Source: CAZJBS01 sp964544475
GTDB lineage: Bacteria; CLD3; SB21
Direction of reading: 5' to 3'
Length of the DNA stretch: 64,000 nt
Assembly: GCA_964544475.1 (NCBI GenBank)
Contig: CAZJBS010000005.1
Span: 62,001 to 126,000 of the forward strand
Positions 42,633 to 51,552 of the stretch are shown here, one piece after another. The stretch's first letter is position 1; the number at the start of each line of letters is the position of its first letter. The notes under the pieces were generated by a model. The model was given only the letters and a program-made list of their open reading frames with translations, was not told the DNA's origin and ran no database searches. A program made the position numbers and the translations under genes.

Positions 42633-43384
42633 AAAGGCCATACGTTCCATGTCGCGTCCGGACGAACGGCCATGACGGTTTCGTCTTTCAGCGGCGTCCA
42701 GCCATCGCCATCGCGGAGGCTTTCCGACGTGATCACTACGCCATCATCCGTGACGTAATAGCCCAGAGAATGAACGACGCGTGTGGCCATCAACAGATGC
42801 CGCGTTAATATCATGAAATTCAGTTTCGGTAAGCGATCCGCGCCCGCCTTTTCGGACCACCGCCGCATGTCCGCCACGGTTTGTGAGAAGGCCCGCCGGT
42901 ACGATTCAACATCGTCCGAGATCGTTCCAAGATACCGGATAAACGTCATCATGGCGAATTCCGAATCGGTCGTGCCCGCTATATGTCGGCGCCATTCAAC
43001 CGGAAGCGAGGCCATGGCTTCATCCCGGACGCTGTCGAATCCGTACACGGAACCGTTATGCGCGAAGAGGATGCGGTTGTCGTACGACCACGGGTGCGTA
43101 TTCTCCGCCGACGCACCGCCCACCGAAGCCCGGCGGATATGGAGCATCACGCGATGAAAGGTTGTATCCGCCATTCTGGCAAACGCCGCGTCGCCGGCCG
43201 GGGCGCCGGGCCGTTTGACAATCTCCAATCGACCATCCGATTCGAAACCAAACCCCCATCCGTCATCGTTGGGCTTGCACGCGTCGCGGTCGCACTGACT
43301 CTGCCGGAGCATCGAGTTGGGCTCATCCAGCAATTCGCCGCGCAATCGTCGCGCCCGCCCCTGGTATCCAAGCAACCGGCACAT
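42629..43384 (-). CDS. Class II glutamine amidotransferase (YafJ/EgtC-like)
   Basis: The product has 251 residues. Met1-Cys2 (MCRLLGYQG) leaves Cys2 as the N-terminal nucleophile after Met removal, the class II glutaminase hallmark. NDDGWGFGF, HIRRASVGG, ENTHPWSYDN, FAHNGSVYG and GTTDSEF follow in the Ntn-hydrolase order. Stand-alone proteins of this kind (YafJ, EgtC) hydrolyse gamma-glutamyl amides; EgtC acts in ergothioneine synthesis, but no other egt gene is present here. The ATG is two bases after the stop of the 861-residue protein and the TGA overlaps the BamD-like start, so the gene is embedded in a five-gene operon. The true substrate is open. Confidence 0.92.
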   Translation of the reverse strand: MCRLLGYQGRARRLRGELLDEPNSMLRQSQCDRDACKPNDDGWGFGFESDGRLEIVKRPGAPAGDAAFARMADTTFHRVMLHIRRASVGGASAENTHPWSYDNRILFAHNGSVYGFDSVRDEAMASLPVEWRRHIAGTTDSEFAMMTFIRYLGTISDDVESYRRAFSQTVADMRRWSEKAGADRLPKLNFMILTRHLLMATRVVHSLGYYVTDDGVVITSESLRDGDGWTPLKDETVMAVRPDATWNVWPL

Positions 43385-43385
43385 G

Positions 43386-45971
43386 TCAGGCTTCGGCGGG
43401 TTTGGTCAATTCGTACATGTGTTTGAGAAACACCTTGAACTTCTCTGAATTGACGATGCGGTTGAATTCGATCTTGACCACGGTGGAAGGTTTGCGGTTG
43501 GATTGCAGGTGAAACGCGAGCACTTTCAACTGATCATAATAGCGGTTTTGCAGGGTCCGGATGTGATCCTTGTATGCGCCGCCGGCTTCCGGGCTCTGTT
43601 TAAGCTTATTCATGATCGTCTCGATCACCGTGCATGTTTTTTCGATATGGATCACGAGATCATTTCTCAGTTTCGTCAATTCAGCATGGTACGTCTGCCA
43701 TTCCGGCGAAGTGAGACTTTCGGAAAATTCCAGAGCCTTGGATGTGTATTTCTGGAACCGGTCGTCGTTCATCAGCGCAATGAACTCTGCCTTGACCTGG
43801 GGGGCAGACTTCTTGCCGCCCTCGAGACTTTCCTTGTTGTCATTGACGGCAAAAAAGTCGTCATCGCGCAGTTTCGAAATGACCTCCTCATGCGCCGGCT
43901 CCTTGTCGTTTTCGAATGCGGCAATGATCCGTGACATGAATTTGTAATATTCTTCAATCAGCGGTTGCACTTCCCGCTTCGCCCGCAATTGTGTATTCTC
44001 GAAATGGCGCCAGCCGATCGCATCCTGGATAAGCGCAAATATCAGATTGATCGCGCGTTGCAGGTGGCGCGGGTATTCCGGCCGGTCCAGGCGTCGGGTG
44101 ATGAGATACGTGGCGTAATTCTTGATGTCAAGAAGCGTCTCTTCAAAATTGTCGTCTTCTTCCGCCTTGTCGAGCACCGATTCCGGAATGATATTCTTTT
44201 CGACCGCCTCCTTTTCAATGCGGCGAACCATGTCGGTCTGAAACAGCGCCTTGATCTTCGATTCGGCATAGGCCGCATTGAACTGGCCGTCATCCTGGCC
44301 GCGCATGATGGTACCGGCTTTGACGTATTCGGCAATCGCCAGGCTCATCTCCACTTCGTTGATGGCCTGCAGTATTTTGGAGACCCCCGAACGGTCGAGT
44401 GAAATTTGCTGTTCGTCGATGATCGCTTCAACCTGGTTCATGGTCAGAAAGGCCCGTTCGGCCTTGTTGAAGAAACCCAGGCGTTTGCGCAGGTCGTTGT
44501 AGTCGGCGATTTTCTTTTCAACTTCCGCTTCGCGGTCTTTGAGGGCGGGCGGCAACCGTGCGTCGTCAAGCGACACATACTCGGTGGCCATCTTCAGATA
44601 AACGGGATCGATGCCAAACTTGCTCATCAGGCGGGCGCTCAGATACCGGGCCGAAAGCGCGGCTTTCTTGATGTCGGGATCCTCCTCCTTCATCACGCCC
44701 TTGTCGATGCACGGTAATTCATTCTTGAAATTCTCGATCACCTGTTCGTAGCGTGAATTCTTGACGTCCAATTCTCCGATCAGTTCGACAAATTCGTACA
44801 CTTCCTTGATTTGAAAACCCTTCACCTTGAAAATCATCGACGTCAGATACTGGGTTTCACGGGCCACCTCGCTCAGTTTGCCGGGCTCGTGCAGGGATTC
44901 GTCGGGGTTGTCAAGACGGCGCGCAAACGAGATGGCGGCGATGGTCTGATCGGCAATATTGTCGGCCATCAGCGTTCGACGGACCTCTTCTTTCGTGGCT
45001 TCGTCGGTCGGAGGGAATTTATCCTGTGCGAGTTTTTCATCATACTGGCTCAGCGCGATGTCGACTTCCAGTTGATTGATCAGCTGCAGCCATTCCAACT
45101 TTTCGGTTTTCGAGCCCATCTCGATGTTGAGATCGCCGGATTTGGTGGACTGAATGATGGTGTCGAGAATACGGAATTGCCGGCGGATATTGTTCGATTG
45201 GCCGAGCCGGTTGATCAGGACGCCTTCAAGCGTTTCATTCGGGTAACCCAGTTCGGCCAGCTCCATCTGCAGCTTGGTGAGCAGATAGATGTTGATCATG
45301 TCCTTCATGCCGATGGATTCGCTCTTGCGCATCGTTTCGTCGCGTTTCATGGCTTCGGCGAGACAGTTGACGATGAACACGCCTTTGATCGGAGCCACGG
45401 CATTGAGATCGACGTGTTCGATCATCTCGACCAAGTGGATAAAAGTCTCGATATCGCGGATCTTCCGGTCGAACAGATCCTTGAGCTCCTTGGTCGCCGC
45501 CTTGTCCTGCTTGCCGCGCTCGGAAACCGCCTTTTCCAGTACGACGTTGACTACGGCATTTTCTGTGGAATTCTCGAACAATTCATCCACCTTGCCGTGA
45601 AAGATCGGCGTGGCAAAATTGGAAGATTTGTTGACGAGGAGGCCAAGCAACAGATTGGTGACCGCTTTGGACACACTGATTTCGGCGAGCATGACCTCCA
45701 TTTTGGTCAAAGCCGCAATGTCTTCCAGCTTGCTGACGAGGATCGTCTTTCCGGTGCCCTTCTTCTTTTTGATCTCATCCTGGATCTTGTCCATGACCTC
45801 GATCAATTCGACTTCACGGAAGCCCTTTATCTTGGAGTGAAACTGAGTGACGTGGTCAGGAATGATGGTTCCCGGAAAATCCTTGGATTGAATAAGCGCC
45901 AGAAGCCTGTCCAAAGCCTCCTGTTGGCCATTGGCGGCATTCTTGTTGTTGGGAACGTTAGCAGAAGTCAT
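43386..45971 (-). CDS. Large cytoplasmic helical protein, unknown
   Basis: The product has 861 residues, first gene of a minus-strand operon (amidotransferase, BamD-like, nadD, ABC exporter). There is no signal peptide or membrane segment. The chain is almost entirely charged and helical (VELIEVMDKIQDEIKKKKGTG; AEVEKKIADYNDLRKRLGFF), with no Cys-rich, Walker or metal motif. A GTGKT-like string (KKGTGKTILVSK) near residue 72 resembles a P-loop but lacks the rest of an ATPase. Several segments have similar lengths and heptad-like spacing, which could mean an alpha-solenoid or coiled-coil scaffold. AGGTG lies about six bases before the ATG. I do not recognise any family; the frame is long, has codon use like its neighbours and is surely expressed. 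Confidence 0.75.
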   Translation of the reverse strand: MTSANVPNNKNAANGQQEALDRLLALIQSKDFPGTIIPDHVTQFHSKIKGFREVELIEVMDKIQDEIKKKKGTGKTILVSKLEDIAALTKMEVMLAEISVSKAVTNLLLGLLVNKSSNFATPIFHGKVDELFENSTENAVVNVVLEKAVSERGKQDKAATKELKDLFDRKIRDIETFIHLVEMIEHVDLNAVAPIKGVFIVNCLAEAMKRDETMRKSESIGMKDMINIYLLTKLQMELAELGYPNETLEGVLINRLGQSNNIRRQFRILDTIIQSTKSGDLNIEMGSKTEKLEWLQLINQLEVDIALSQYDEKLAQDKFPPTDEATKEEVRRTLMADNIADQTIAAISFARRLDNPDESLHEPGKLSEVARETQYLTSMIFKVKGFQIKEVYEFVELIGELDVKNSRYEQVIENFKNELPCIDKGVMKEEDPDIKKAALSARYLSARLMSKFGIDPVYLKMATEYVSLDDARLPPALKDREAEVEKKIADYNDLRKRLGFFNKAERAFLTMNQVEAIIDEQQISLDRSGVSKILQAINEVEMSLAIAEYVKAGTIMRGQDDGQFNAAYAESKIKALFQTDMVRRIEKEAVEKNIIPESVLDKAEEDDNFEETLLDIKNYATYLITRRLDRPEYPRHLQRAINLIFALIQDAIGWRHFENTQLRAKREVQPLIEEYYKFMSRIIAAFENDKEPAHEEVISKLRDDDFFAVNDNKESLEGGKKSAPQVKAEFIALMNDDRFQKYTSKALEFSESLTSPEWQTYHAELTKLRNDLVIHIEKTCTVIETIMNKLKQSPEAGGAYKDHIRTLQNRYYDQLKVLAFHLQSNRKPSTVVKIEFNRIVNSEKFKVFLKHMYELTKPAEA

Positions 45972-46289
45972 GAGACACCTGTGCCATTGCGTGTGTTGTG
46001 TGCAATCAAAAAATGTATAAGATAAAGTGAATCAAATCAAGAACTAAAATACCGCCATTTGGCCTTTGTTTCAAGCGTGGTCCGCGGATATCCGACCCAA
46101 CGATCTCACATCGAACGTGGCCCTGGATTGGTACTTAGTCACTGCTTGGGACCTGAATCATCTCTTAATATTGAATTCCGCTACGCCTGGAATCTCATTC
46201 CGTTAAAGAGCCGACATGGCGATATGGAAATTCGCATCCGATCATTCGCGGTCGCTCTTTCGTTGCCTCTTTGAAAAATAATCAATGGA
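45972..46289. other. 318-bp intergenic region
   Basis: It separates the 861-residue gene from the LytTR regulator, both on the minus strand. AT-rich sequence near 46000-46050 could hold the promoter of the large operon (TTGATT and TATACA with a short 15-bp spacer on the minus strand). A 71-codon frame at 46059-46274 has no ribosome-binding site or family features. Nothing else is seen. Confidence 0.4.
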
Positions 46290-47072
46290 TCATATCGGAG
46301 AGGTCAAACTCTGTTTGAGTTTTTCGACGCGATTCTTGCTGACTTTGAGTTTCTTTCCATCTTTCAAAACTACGCAGTAATCCCCTTTGAAAAACGGCTC
46401 CATGGCTTGTATACGATCCATATTGACGATGGTCGAGCGATGGATCCGCACAAAACGGGCAGGATCCAGTTGATCTTCCAGGTTGTTCATCGTTTCCCTC
46501 AAGAGGTGCGTTTTGGAGCCGGCGTGAATTTCCACATAATAGTCCGCCGCCTCAATCCAGTCGATATCGGCGGTTCGGACAAATTCCGTCCGACCGGCGG
46601 CCTGGATCGCAAGGCGAGCGACGAACGGTCCGTCGCGGCCCTGCGACAATTGCCGCATCAACGCATTCAATCTGGATGTCATGTCGGCCACCTTCCCGGC
46701 AAGGAGGATCGACTTGGCTCTCTCCAGTGTTTCCCGGAACTGATCGTCCGTGAACGGCTTGAGCAGGTAATCCAACGCATGCACACGAAAGGCCTCCAGC
46801 GCATATTGATCGAAGGCCGTCACAAAAACAATGGCCGGCCACGGCCGTTGCGCCAGGTGGTCCAGCATCTGAAGACCGGTCATTTCGGGCATCTGCACGT
46901 CCAGGAAAACAAGATCCACACCGCCGCGCGACAGAATATCCAAGGCGTCCATTCCGTTTGAACACTCCGCCACGATCGAAACGTCAGGATCGCCGGTAAG
47001 CAAATGGCGCAATCCATCGCGGGCCAGCGGTTCGTCATCCACAATTAAGGTTCGTATCAAGGCCGGCGTCAT
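46290..47072 (-). CDS. LytTR-type response regulator
   Basis: The product has 260 residues from ATG 47072, which overlaps the stop of the kinase gene (ATGA). The receiver domain (residues 1 to about 125) has the acidic pair in LIVDDEPLARDGL, the phospho-acceptor Asp in LVFLDVQMPEMTG, the Thr in FVTAFDQYALEAF and the Lys in DYLLKPFTDD. A linker leads to a LytTR DNA-binding domain (about 155-260): IDWIEAADYYVEIHAG, LEDQLDPARFVRIHRSTIVN and KVSKNRVEKLKQSL. LytTR proteins bind paired imperfect repeats upstream of targets, often genes for cell-surface or extracellular functions. Its cognate kinase is the adjacent gene; the regulon is unknown. Confidence 0.95.
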   Translation of the reverse strand: MTPALIRTLIVDDEPLARDGLRHLLTGDPDVSIVAECSNGMDALDILSRGGVDLVFLDVQMPEMTGLQMLDHLAQRPWPAIVFVTAFDQYALEAFRVHALDYLLKPFTDDQFRETLERAKSILLAGKVADMTSRLNALMRQLSQGRDGPFVARLAIQAAGRTEFVRTADIDWIEAADYYVEIHAGSKTHLLRETMNNLEDQLDPARFVRIHRSTIVNMDRIQAMEPFFKGDYCVVLKDGKKLKVSKNRVEKLKQSLTSPI

Positions 47073-48148
47073 GATGTCACGGGCCTTTTGCTTGGCACAT
47101 ACGGTATCCACACATCCACGACCGTACCCTGGCCCGGCTTTCCGGAGATCGCGAATCTAAAATCTCCGCCATACAGTTTTTCGAGCCGGGATTTTGTATT
47201 GGAAAGACCAATACCGTCCGGAGGCTCGGAAACAAGACCTTTGCCGTCATCCACGATGGACAGGTGGAGCCTTCCATTGGTCCGTTCGGCCACCACCGAC
47301 AAATGTCCCTGACGAGCCATCGGCGAGATGCCGTGCTGAATCGCATTCTCGGCCAACGGCTGAAGAAGCATGTTGGGCACCTGTGCATCAAGCGTCTCCG
47401 GGGCAATCCGCCAGTCGACGACGAGGCGATCGCGGAACCGGATTTGCTGGATGTTGACATACAATTGCAGAATTTCGATTTCCTGTTCCAATCGGATTTC
47501 CTGCTGATTGCCCGTGCTCAGTGTGTATCGCAGCAGTTCGCTCAACGCATTGAGCATGTGAATGGCCGTCGCATAATCCCCGGTTCGGACCAGATTGGCG
47601 ATCGTGTGAAGCGTATTGAACAGAAAATGGGGCTGCAACTGCATCTTCAAGGACTCAACCTGGGCCAACAACAGGCGCGATTCCAATTGGGCGGCCTGCA
47701 CTTCCCGTTCACGCAGCCGCGTGTAGTACTCGTAGGCAAAGACGACGAGCAGAATGAGGATATAACTCATGATGCCGTAGTCCATGGCCACAAACAGGGA
47801 TTGAAAAATCTCCGCGGCGGTGAGGGGTTTCGCCATGCCGTCCAGGATCAGCCACGAGAAAATAGTGCGAATGGCCATCGTCCCCATGGACATCACAACG
47901 GCGGCGGCCAGGTGAACGGCGGCATGGATCGGCCAACGCCTTTCAATGAGCGAGAAGCGGCGGCAAAGCCAGACCAGTACCGGCGTCAGTCCGATCCAAA
48001 GCGCGCAATAGCTCAACTCGAAAAACAAGGCCTGATACCATGCCCACGGCTTGCCGGCCTGGTGGGACCAGCGAATGATCTGGCTGGCCATAAAAAGGCC
48101 CAGAACCGTCCAGATGCCGACGATCAGCGCCCAAAATTGTCTTTTCAT
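47069..48148 (-). CDS. LytS-like sensor histidine kinase
   Basis: The product has 359 residues from ATG 48148, where the first membrane helix (FWALIVGIWTVLGLFMASQII) begins. The upstream open frame adds 26 residues with no support. Four or five membrane segments occupy residues 1 to about 150 (YQALFFELSYCALWIGLTPVL; AAVHLAAAVVMSMGTMAI; YGIMSYILILLVVFAYEY). A helical linker precedes the His-kinase box LKMQLQPHFLFNTLHTIANL with the phospho-accepting His, and an HATPase domain follows (MLLQPLAENAIQHGI; LHLSIVDDGKGL; GIGLSNTKSRLEKLYG). This is the LytS/YehU group, which senses through its membrane domain rather than a large periplasmic loop. It is translationally coupled to the LytTR regulator. 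Confidence 0.95.
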   Translation of the reverse strand: MKRQFWALIVGIWTVLGLFMASQIIRWSHQAGKPWAWYQALFFELSYCALWIGLTPVLVWLCRRFSLIERRWPIHAAVHLAAAVVMSMGTMAIRTIFSWLILDGMAKPLTAAEIFQSLFVAMDYGIMSYILILLVVFAYEYYTRLREREVQAAQLESRLLLAQVESLKMQLQPHFLFNTLHTIANLVRTGDYATAIHMLNALSELLRYTLSTGNQQEIRLEQEIEILQLYVNIQQIRFRDRLVVDWRIAPETLDAQVPNMLLQPLAENAIQHGISPMARQGHLSVVAERTNGRLHLSIVDDGKGLVSEPPDGIGLSNTKSRLEKLYGGDFRFAISGKPGQGTVVDVWIPYVPSKRPVTS

Positions 48149-48461
48149 ATGATATCTTTCTCTCTCACATGAATATAACAGCCACTCCCGCCAAAAGGAA
48201 CAGAAAGTTGGCGAAACTCCGGGCATGCTTTTGTAAGTCCTTGTTGATCAATCACTTCATCCATTCCGTCCAGCGGATTATTGCAGTGAGACGATAGTGC
48301 CGTTCATGATGTTGGGCGGCCTTGTGGCGTGGTTTACTGCGCGAGGCCCCTCATTGACGGCAAATACGTTTTCATCAGACCCTGCCATGTCTATTTTGAG
48401 ATGGCGCCAATCTCTGCCAACGGATTTTGACGATCAAGGAATTCAACAAAGGACCAATCCC
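48149..48461. other. 313-bp divergent intergenic region
   Basis: It lies between the kinase gene (minus) and the NTF2-like gene (plus) and should hold both promoters. A TATATT near the kinase start has no matching -35 box at 17 bp. The NTF2-like frame is open back to a GTG at 48297, but the Shine-Dalgarno favours a start at 48462. LytTR targets often lie beside the regulator, yet no clear paired repeat was found by eye. Confidence 0.4.
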
Positions 48462-49325
48462 ATGCCTCACGTGATTCTATTCGGATGGTTTTCGCTATTC
48501 ACAACGGACCCTCTCGACAGCAATACTGCGATTTTCACACTCGTGAATGCCGAACGGCAATTCTCAAGGATGTCAGTCGCCGAAGGGATGCGGGACGCAT
48601 TTGTGAAGAATTTTCGGGACGACGCCGTCATTTTTGTCAACGGCCCGATAAACGGAAAAGAGTTCTACCGCAAGCAGGAACCGGAACCAATTCTGCTCAC
48701 ATGGGAACCGGAATTTGCGGACATTTCAATTGGTGGCGATTTTGGTTACACGACCGGTCCATGGGAAATGAAAGACTACGGTCCGGACCGCCTGCCACCG
48801 GCATACGGTTATTATGTTTCCGTTTGGAAGAAATCGAAGGATGGCCACTGGGGTGTTGCCCTGGATTGTGGTGTACGAATGCCAGATCGAGCCGATTCCG
48901 TGGCCGAGGTGCACGTGTTCCGCGAGCCGTCGGTGTTTTCTCCGACGCCCCGCAAGGAACGGGATGAGTTATGGTTTGCCAGTGAAAGATCGGCGGACGC
49001 CTACCGAGAAGACCGGACGGCCGCGTCGTATACCGCCGCTTTTCATCCGGACGCTCTGCTTTTCAGGTCCGGCCAATTCCCCATGAAGAGCCAATCGGAA
49101 ATACGGACTCACCTGGAGAGCCAATTGCCGGCCTGGACCTGGACAACCGAAAAGGCGGAAGTGGCGGACGCCGGCGACCTGGGATTCACTTATGGGCCTT
49201 ATCAAAATTCGCATGACGAAAAAGACCGCGGTCACCTGATCCGGGTCTGGAAGAAACTGGACGGGATCTGGAAAGTCGTGATCGATGTGACGATGCCGGC
49301 GAGACGGCCGGCGGCGAACGAATAA
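48462..49325 (+). CDS. Protein with two SnoaL/DUF4440-like (NTF2-fold) domains, possibly exported
   Basis: The product has 287 residues from ATG 48462 (AAAGGA eight bases upstream). A short hydrophobic start (HVILFGWFSLFTT) might be an export signal. Two similar halves follow. The first has LVNAERQFSRMSVAEGMRDA, FVKNFRDDAVIFVNGP and DFGYTTGPWEMKD. The second has ASERSADAYREDRTAASYTA, FHPDALLFRSGQFP and DLGFTYGPYQNSHDEKD, and both end with VWKK..DG.W.V..D. Each is a DUF4440/SnoaL-type NTF2 fold, a pocket used by small-molecule isomerases, hydrolases and many binding proteins. Duplication inside one chain makes an intramolecular dimer likely. The gene is divergent from the LytS/LytTR pair and may be a target of it (inference). 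Confidence 0.8.
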   Translation: MPHVILFGWFSLFTTDPLDSNTAIFTLVNAERQFSRMSVAEGMRDAFVKNFRDDAVIFVNGPINGKEFYRKQEPEPILLTWEPEFADISIGGDFGYTTGPWEMKDYGPDRLPPAYGYYVSVWKKSKDGHWGVALDCGVRMPDRADSVAEVHVFREPSVFSPTPRKERDELWFASERSADAYREDRTAASYTAAFHPDALLFRSGQFPMKSQSEIRTHLESQLPAWTWTTEKAEVADAGDLGFTYGPYQNSHDEKDRGHLIRVWKKLDGIWKVVIDVTMPARRPAANE

Positions 49326-49735
49326 CGTGACGCGTCCCATGCAACTTTTTCGATTCCGAACCGTTCAATCGGCACACCTCAATGCCAGGGAGAGCGCCAT
49401 GATGCTTGGTTTCGGATCATTCCGGATGTTACCCATCGCTGGGTTTAGCGTGTGTTCATTTGTTGGCAACAATGGGCCAGTGTCGTCGACAGGCACGCGC
49501 AAATGCTAAGAATTTCAGATGACAAGAAAGAAGCGTTTCGATTCCGCGTGCTGTACACTGTGGATAGTCTCAAGCCCGCTGACATTCAGGAAGATCATAA
49601 ATGGACTCATAAGAAAAGGGAAACAGTTTTGGACAATTTTTTCCACGGTAGACTATTTTCGACTTAACTCCTTGGCCCATGCAACAAATACCTGTGTTGC
49701 AGTCATGGCCATTGTGAGGTGAAATCAACACTCCG
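49326..49735. other. 410-bp gap without a convincing gene
   Basis: Frames of 60-70 codons exist but lack ribosome-binding sites and family features, and none looks coding. The sequence becomes more AT-rich towards the CPBP gene. It may be decayed or recently joined DNA. Confidence 0.45.
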
Positions 49736-50425
49736 ATGAAACAACGCATTTATTTCTTGACTCTCTTGATGGCCGCACTGGCAGCGTGGTGGGTAAGCGA
49801 TCACTTGGTTACACCATGGATCGGGCAGATATCCGGTTACAACCTTGTTAAGGACAGGGATCTGTCAGTCCTTTTGGGACATTGGATTTTTGGCCAACTT
49901 CCGCGAGTTTTATTGTGTGGTTTGGTTTGGTGGGTGGGCTATACGTTTGGTTTGATGCCTTCTCTTCGCGAATGTCTGACAATAAAATCACCACTCGCCA
50001 TTCTCAAGAGCGGACTTATCGCATCGATTATTTTGATTTCAGTATTGGTGATCATTGCCATAGCGGAAAATAACGTGCTTGGGTTTCATCCTTATTTCAC
50101 AAAAATGGCCGGTGATTTAGTCAGTAATATGTATGAGGAGGTTGTTTACCGTGGATTGATGTTCTGTGCTTTTTACGGAGTGGCAACTGGAACGAGATTT
50201 TCGGCCAGCGAGCCACTGAATAAGTCAGGAGTTGTGACCGGTACCATTGGCTCATGCGTTGTGTTTGCTATCGGTCACGAGCAATACAATTTGGATCTCC
50301 GGATTCTTATCGGGGTTGCGTCCATTGCCTTTGTCTATCCTTGGGTTAAAACCAGATCACTCTGGGGTGCATGGCTTGCTCACATGATTGTGGATATTAT
50401 TGGAGACACCTTCATTGACTTGTAA
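49736..50425 (+). CDS. CPBP-family intramembrane metalloprotease
   Basis: The product has 229 residues with about six hydrophobic helices (LTLLMAALAAWWVSDHLV; GLIASIILISVLVIIAIAE; VVTGTIGSCVVFAIGHEQY). The glutamate motif EEVVYRG, followed by the FAIGH and HMIVDI histidine motifs, defines the CPBP (Rce1/Abi) family. In eukaryotes Rce1 trims prenylated proteins; bacterial members serve bacteriocin self-immunity, protein maturation or unknown roles. GAGGTGAAA lies roughly 15 bases before the ATG, a little far. Base composition is lower in GC than either side, and 410 bp of apparently empty DNA precede it, so recent acquisition is likely. No bacteriocin or prenylation gene is next to it. Confidence 0.88.
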   Translation: MKQRIYFLTLLMAALAAWWVSDHLVTPWIGQISGYNLVKDRDLSVLLGHWIFGQLPRVLLCGLVWWVGYTFGLMPSLRECLTIKSPLAILKSGLIASIILISVLVIIAIAENNVLGFHPYFTKMAGDLVSNMYEEVVYRGLMFCAFYGVATGTRFSASEPLNKSGVVTGTIGSCVVFAIGHEQYNLDLRILIGVASIAFVYPWVKTRSLWGAWLAHMIVDIIGDTFIDL

Positions 50426-50572
50426 TTACTCGTTAGGAGGTGGCTCTTCGCGACCTTCCAACCAAAGTGAGCTGAAAAGCAGTTGATGATTGTGGGCGAG
50501 CCCAATTGTTTCCAACATCAGGTTTATGAAATTGCGCCGCCGCGACCGGATTATGTTGAACGCTCCCGGCGA

Positions 50573-51550
50573 CTAACCCATCGCGTCGGCAAAAAGCCGG
50601 ATGATGCGCGCGCAGGTTTCTACCGAATGAATGCCATGGACACTCTTGCCGGCCTGGTAGTAGTCTTTGCTCGACATCTTTCCCTTGAGGGACGATGATT
50701 TCAGCTGATTCATGGATCGCAGCGCAAAAACCATTCGCATGAGCTTCTTGGTTCGCCGCCCTTTGAGCATCCACCGCGCAAGAGGACCGGCTTTGTAGCC
50801 CATGCGATCCACGTATTCGGTCCGGATCACGGACAAGGGAACGCCGGTCACACGTTCCGTCAGCACAATGTCGTTTTCCGAAGCATGGACAATGGCCTCC
50901 TTGTAGTCGCGATGGGCCGTGCATTCGGCGGATGCAATAAACCGCGTCGCCATCAGGACGCCGTCATAACCCATGTTCAATGCCGCCCGGAAATCGGAGG
51001 GCTCGCCAATGCCGCCGGCACAAATCAACGGCAGTCCAAAAGTCCGAAGATCCTCCAGCAACCGTTCGGAAGAGAGATGGCCCGCATGTCCCCCCGCGCG
51101 GTTATTCACGGCCACCAGCCCGTCCACACCGGCGCCGGCCGCTTTGACGGCCCATTTCTTTTCAGTGACTTTGTGATACACGACGCCGCCGTGGGGTCTG
51201 ACCGCATCCACGACCCATGACGGGTTGCCCAATGCCGTATCGAAAAACCGGATACCCTCCTCCAGCGCAATTTCGACCCACATCCGCAATCGGTTTTCAT
51301 AGGTCTTCGACGACTTTTCGATCGTTGCGTTCAAGCCCACGGGTTTCCCGGTCAGTGATCGTATGTACCGCAGTCCTTTTCGGAATTCGTAACCGTGCAC
51401 ATACGTCAGCGACAACGGTTGAATGATGCCGATGCCGCCTGCTTCCGACACGGCCGCCACCAGCTCCGGATTGCTGCACGGGAACATCGCGCCGCCGATG
51501 ATCGGGTACTCAATCCGGGCATGCTCCGTCAGACGTGTTTTGAACGGCAT
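50573..51550 (-). CDS. Nitronate monooxygenase / FMN-dependent enoyl reductase-like protein
   Basis: The product has 325 residues. A TIM-barrel FMN enzyme of the 2-nitropropane dioxygenase (NMO/FabK) family: YPIIGGAMFPCSNPELVAAVS at the start, VDGLVAVNNRAGGHAGHL with the catalytic-type His region, LICAGGIGEPSDFRAALNMG binding the FMN phosphate, and GVLMATRFIASAECTAH. The C-terminal about 70 residues are basic and specific to a subgroup. Such enzymes oxidise alkyl nitronates or reduce enoyl-ACP; FabK proteins differ in the dinucleotide loop, so neither is claimed. The gene starts two bases after the prolyl oligopeptidase stop, on the same strand. Confidence 0.87.
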   Translation of the reverse strand: MPFKTRLTEHARIEYPIIGGAMFPCSNPELVAAVSEAGGIGIIQPLSLTYVHGYEFRKGLRYIRSLTGKPVGLNATIEKSSKTYENRLRMWVEIALEEGIRFFDTALGNPSWVVDAVRPHGGVVYHKVTEKKWAVKAAGAGVDGLVAVNNRAGGHAGHLSSERLLEDLRTFGLPLICAGGIGEPSDFRAALNMGYDGVLMATRFIASAECTAHRDYKEAIVHASENDIVLTERVTGVPLSVIRTEYVDRMGYKAGPLARWMLKGRRTKKLMRMVFALRSMNQLKSSSLKGKMSSKDYYQAGKSVHGIHSVETCARIIRLFADAMG

Positions 51551-51552
51551 GC

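Noticed and set aside
44811..46025. A 404-codon plus-strand frame
   Set aside because: It is antisense to the 861-residue gene and has no start signal or family features. Because the 861-residue protein is itself unrecognised I weighed both; the minus frame is longer, sits in a tight operon and has an AGGTG before its ATG.
49519..49722. A 67-codon plus-strand frame before the CPBP gene
   Set aside because: No ribosome-binding site, no leader-peptide pattern (no double Gly) and no similarity I can name.
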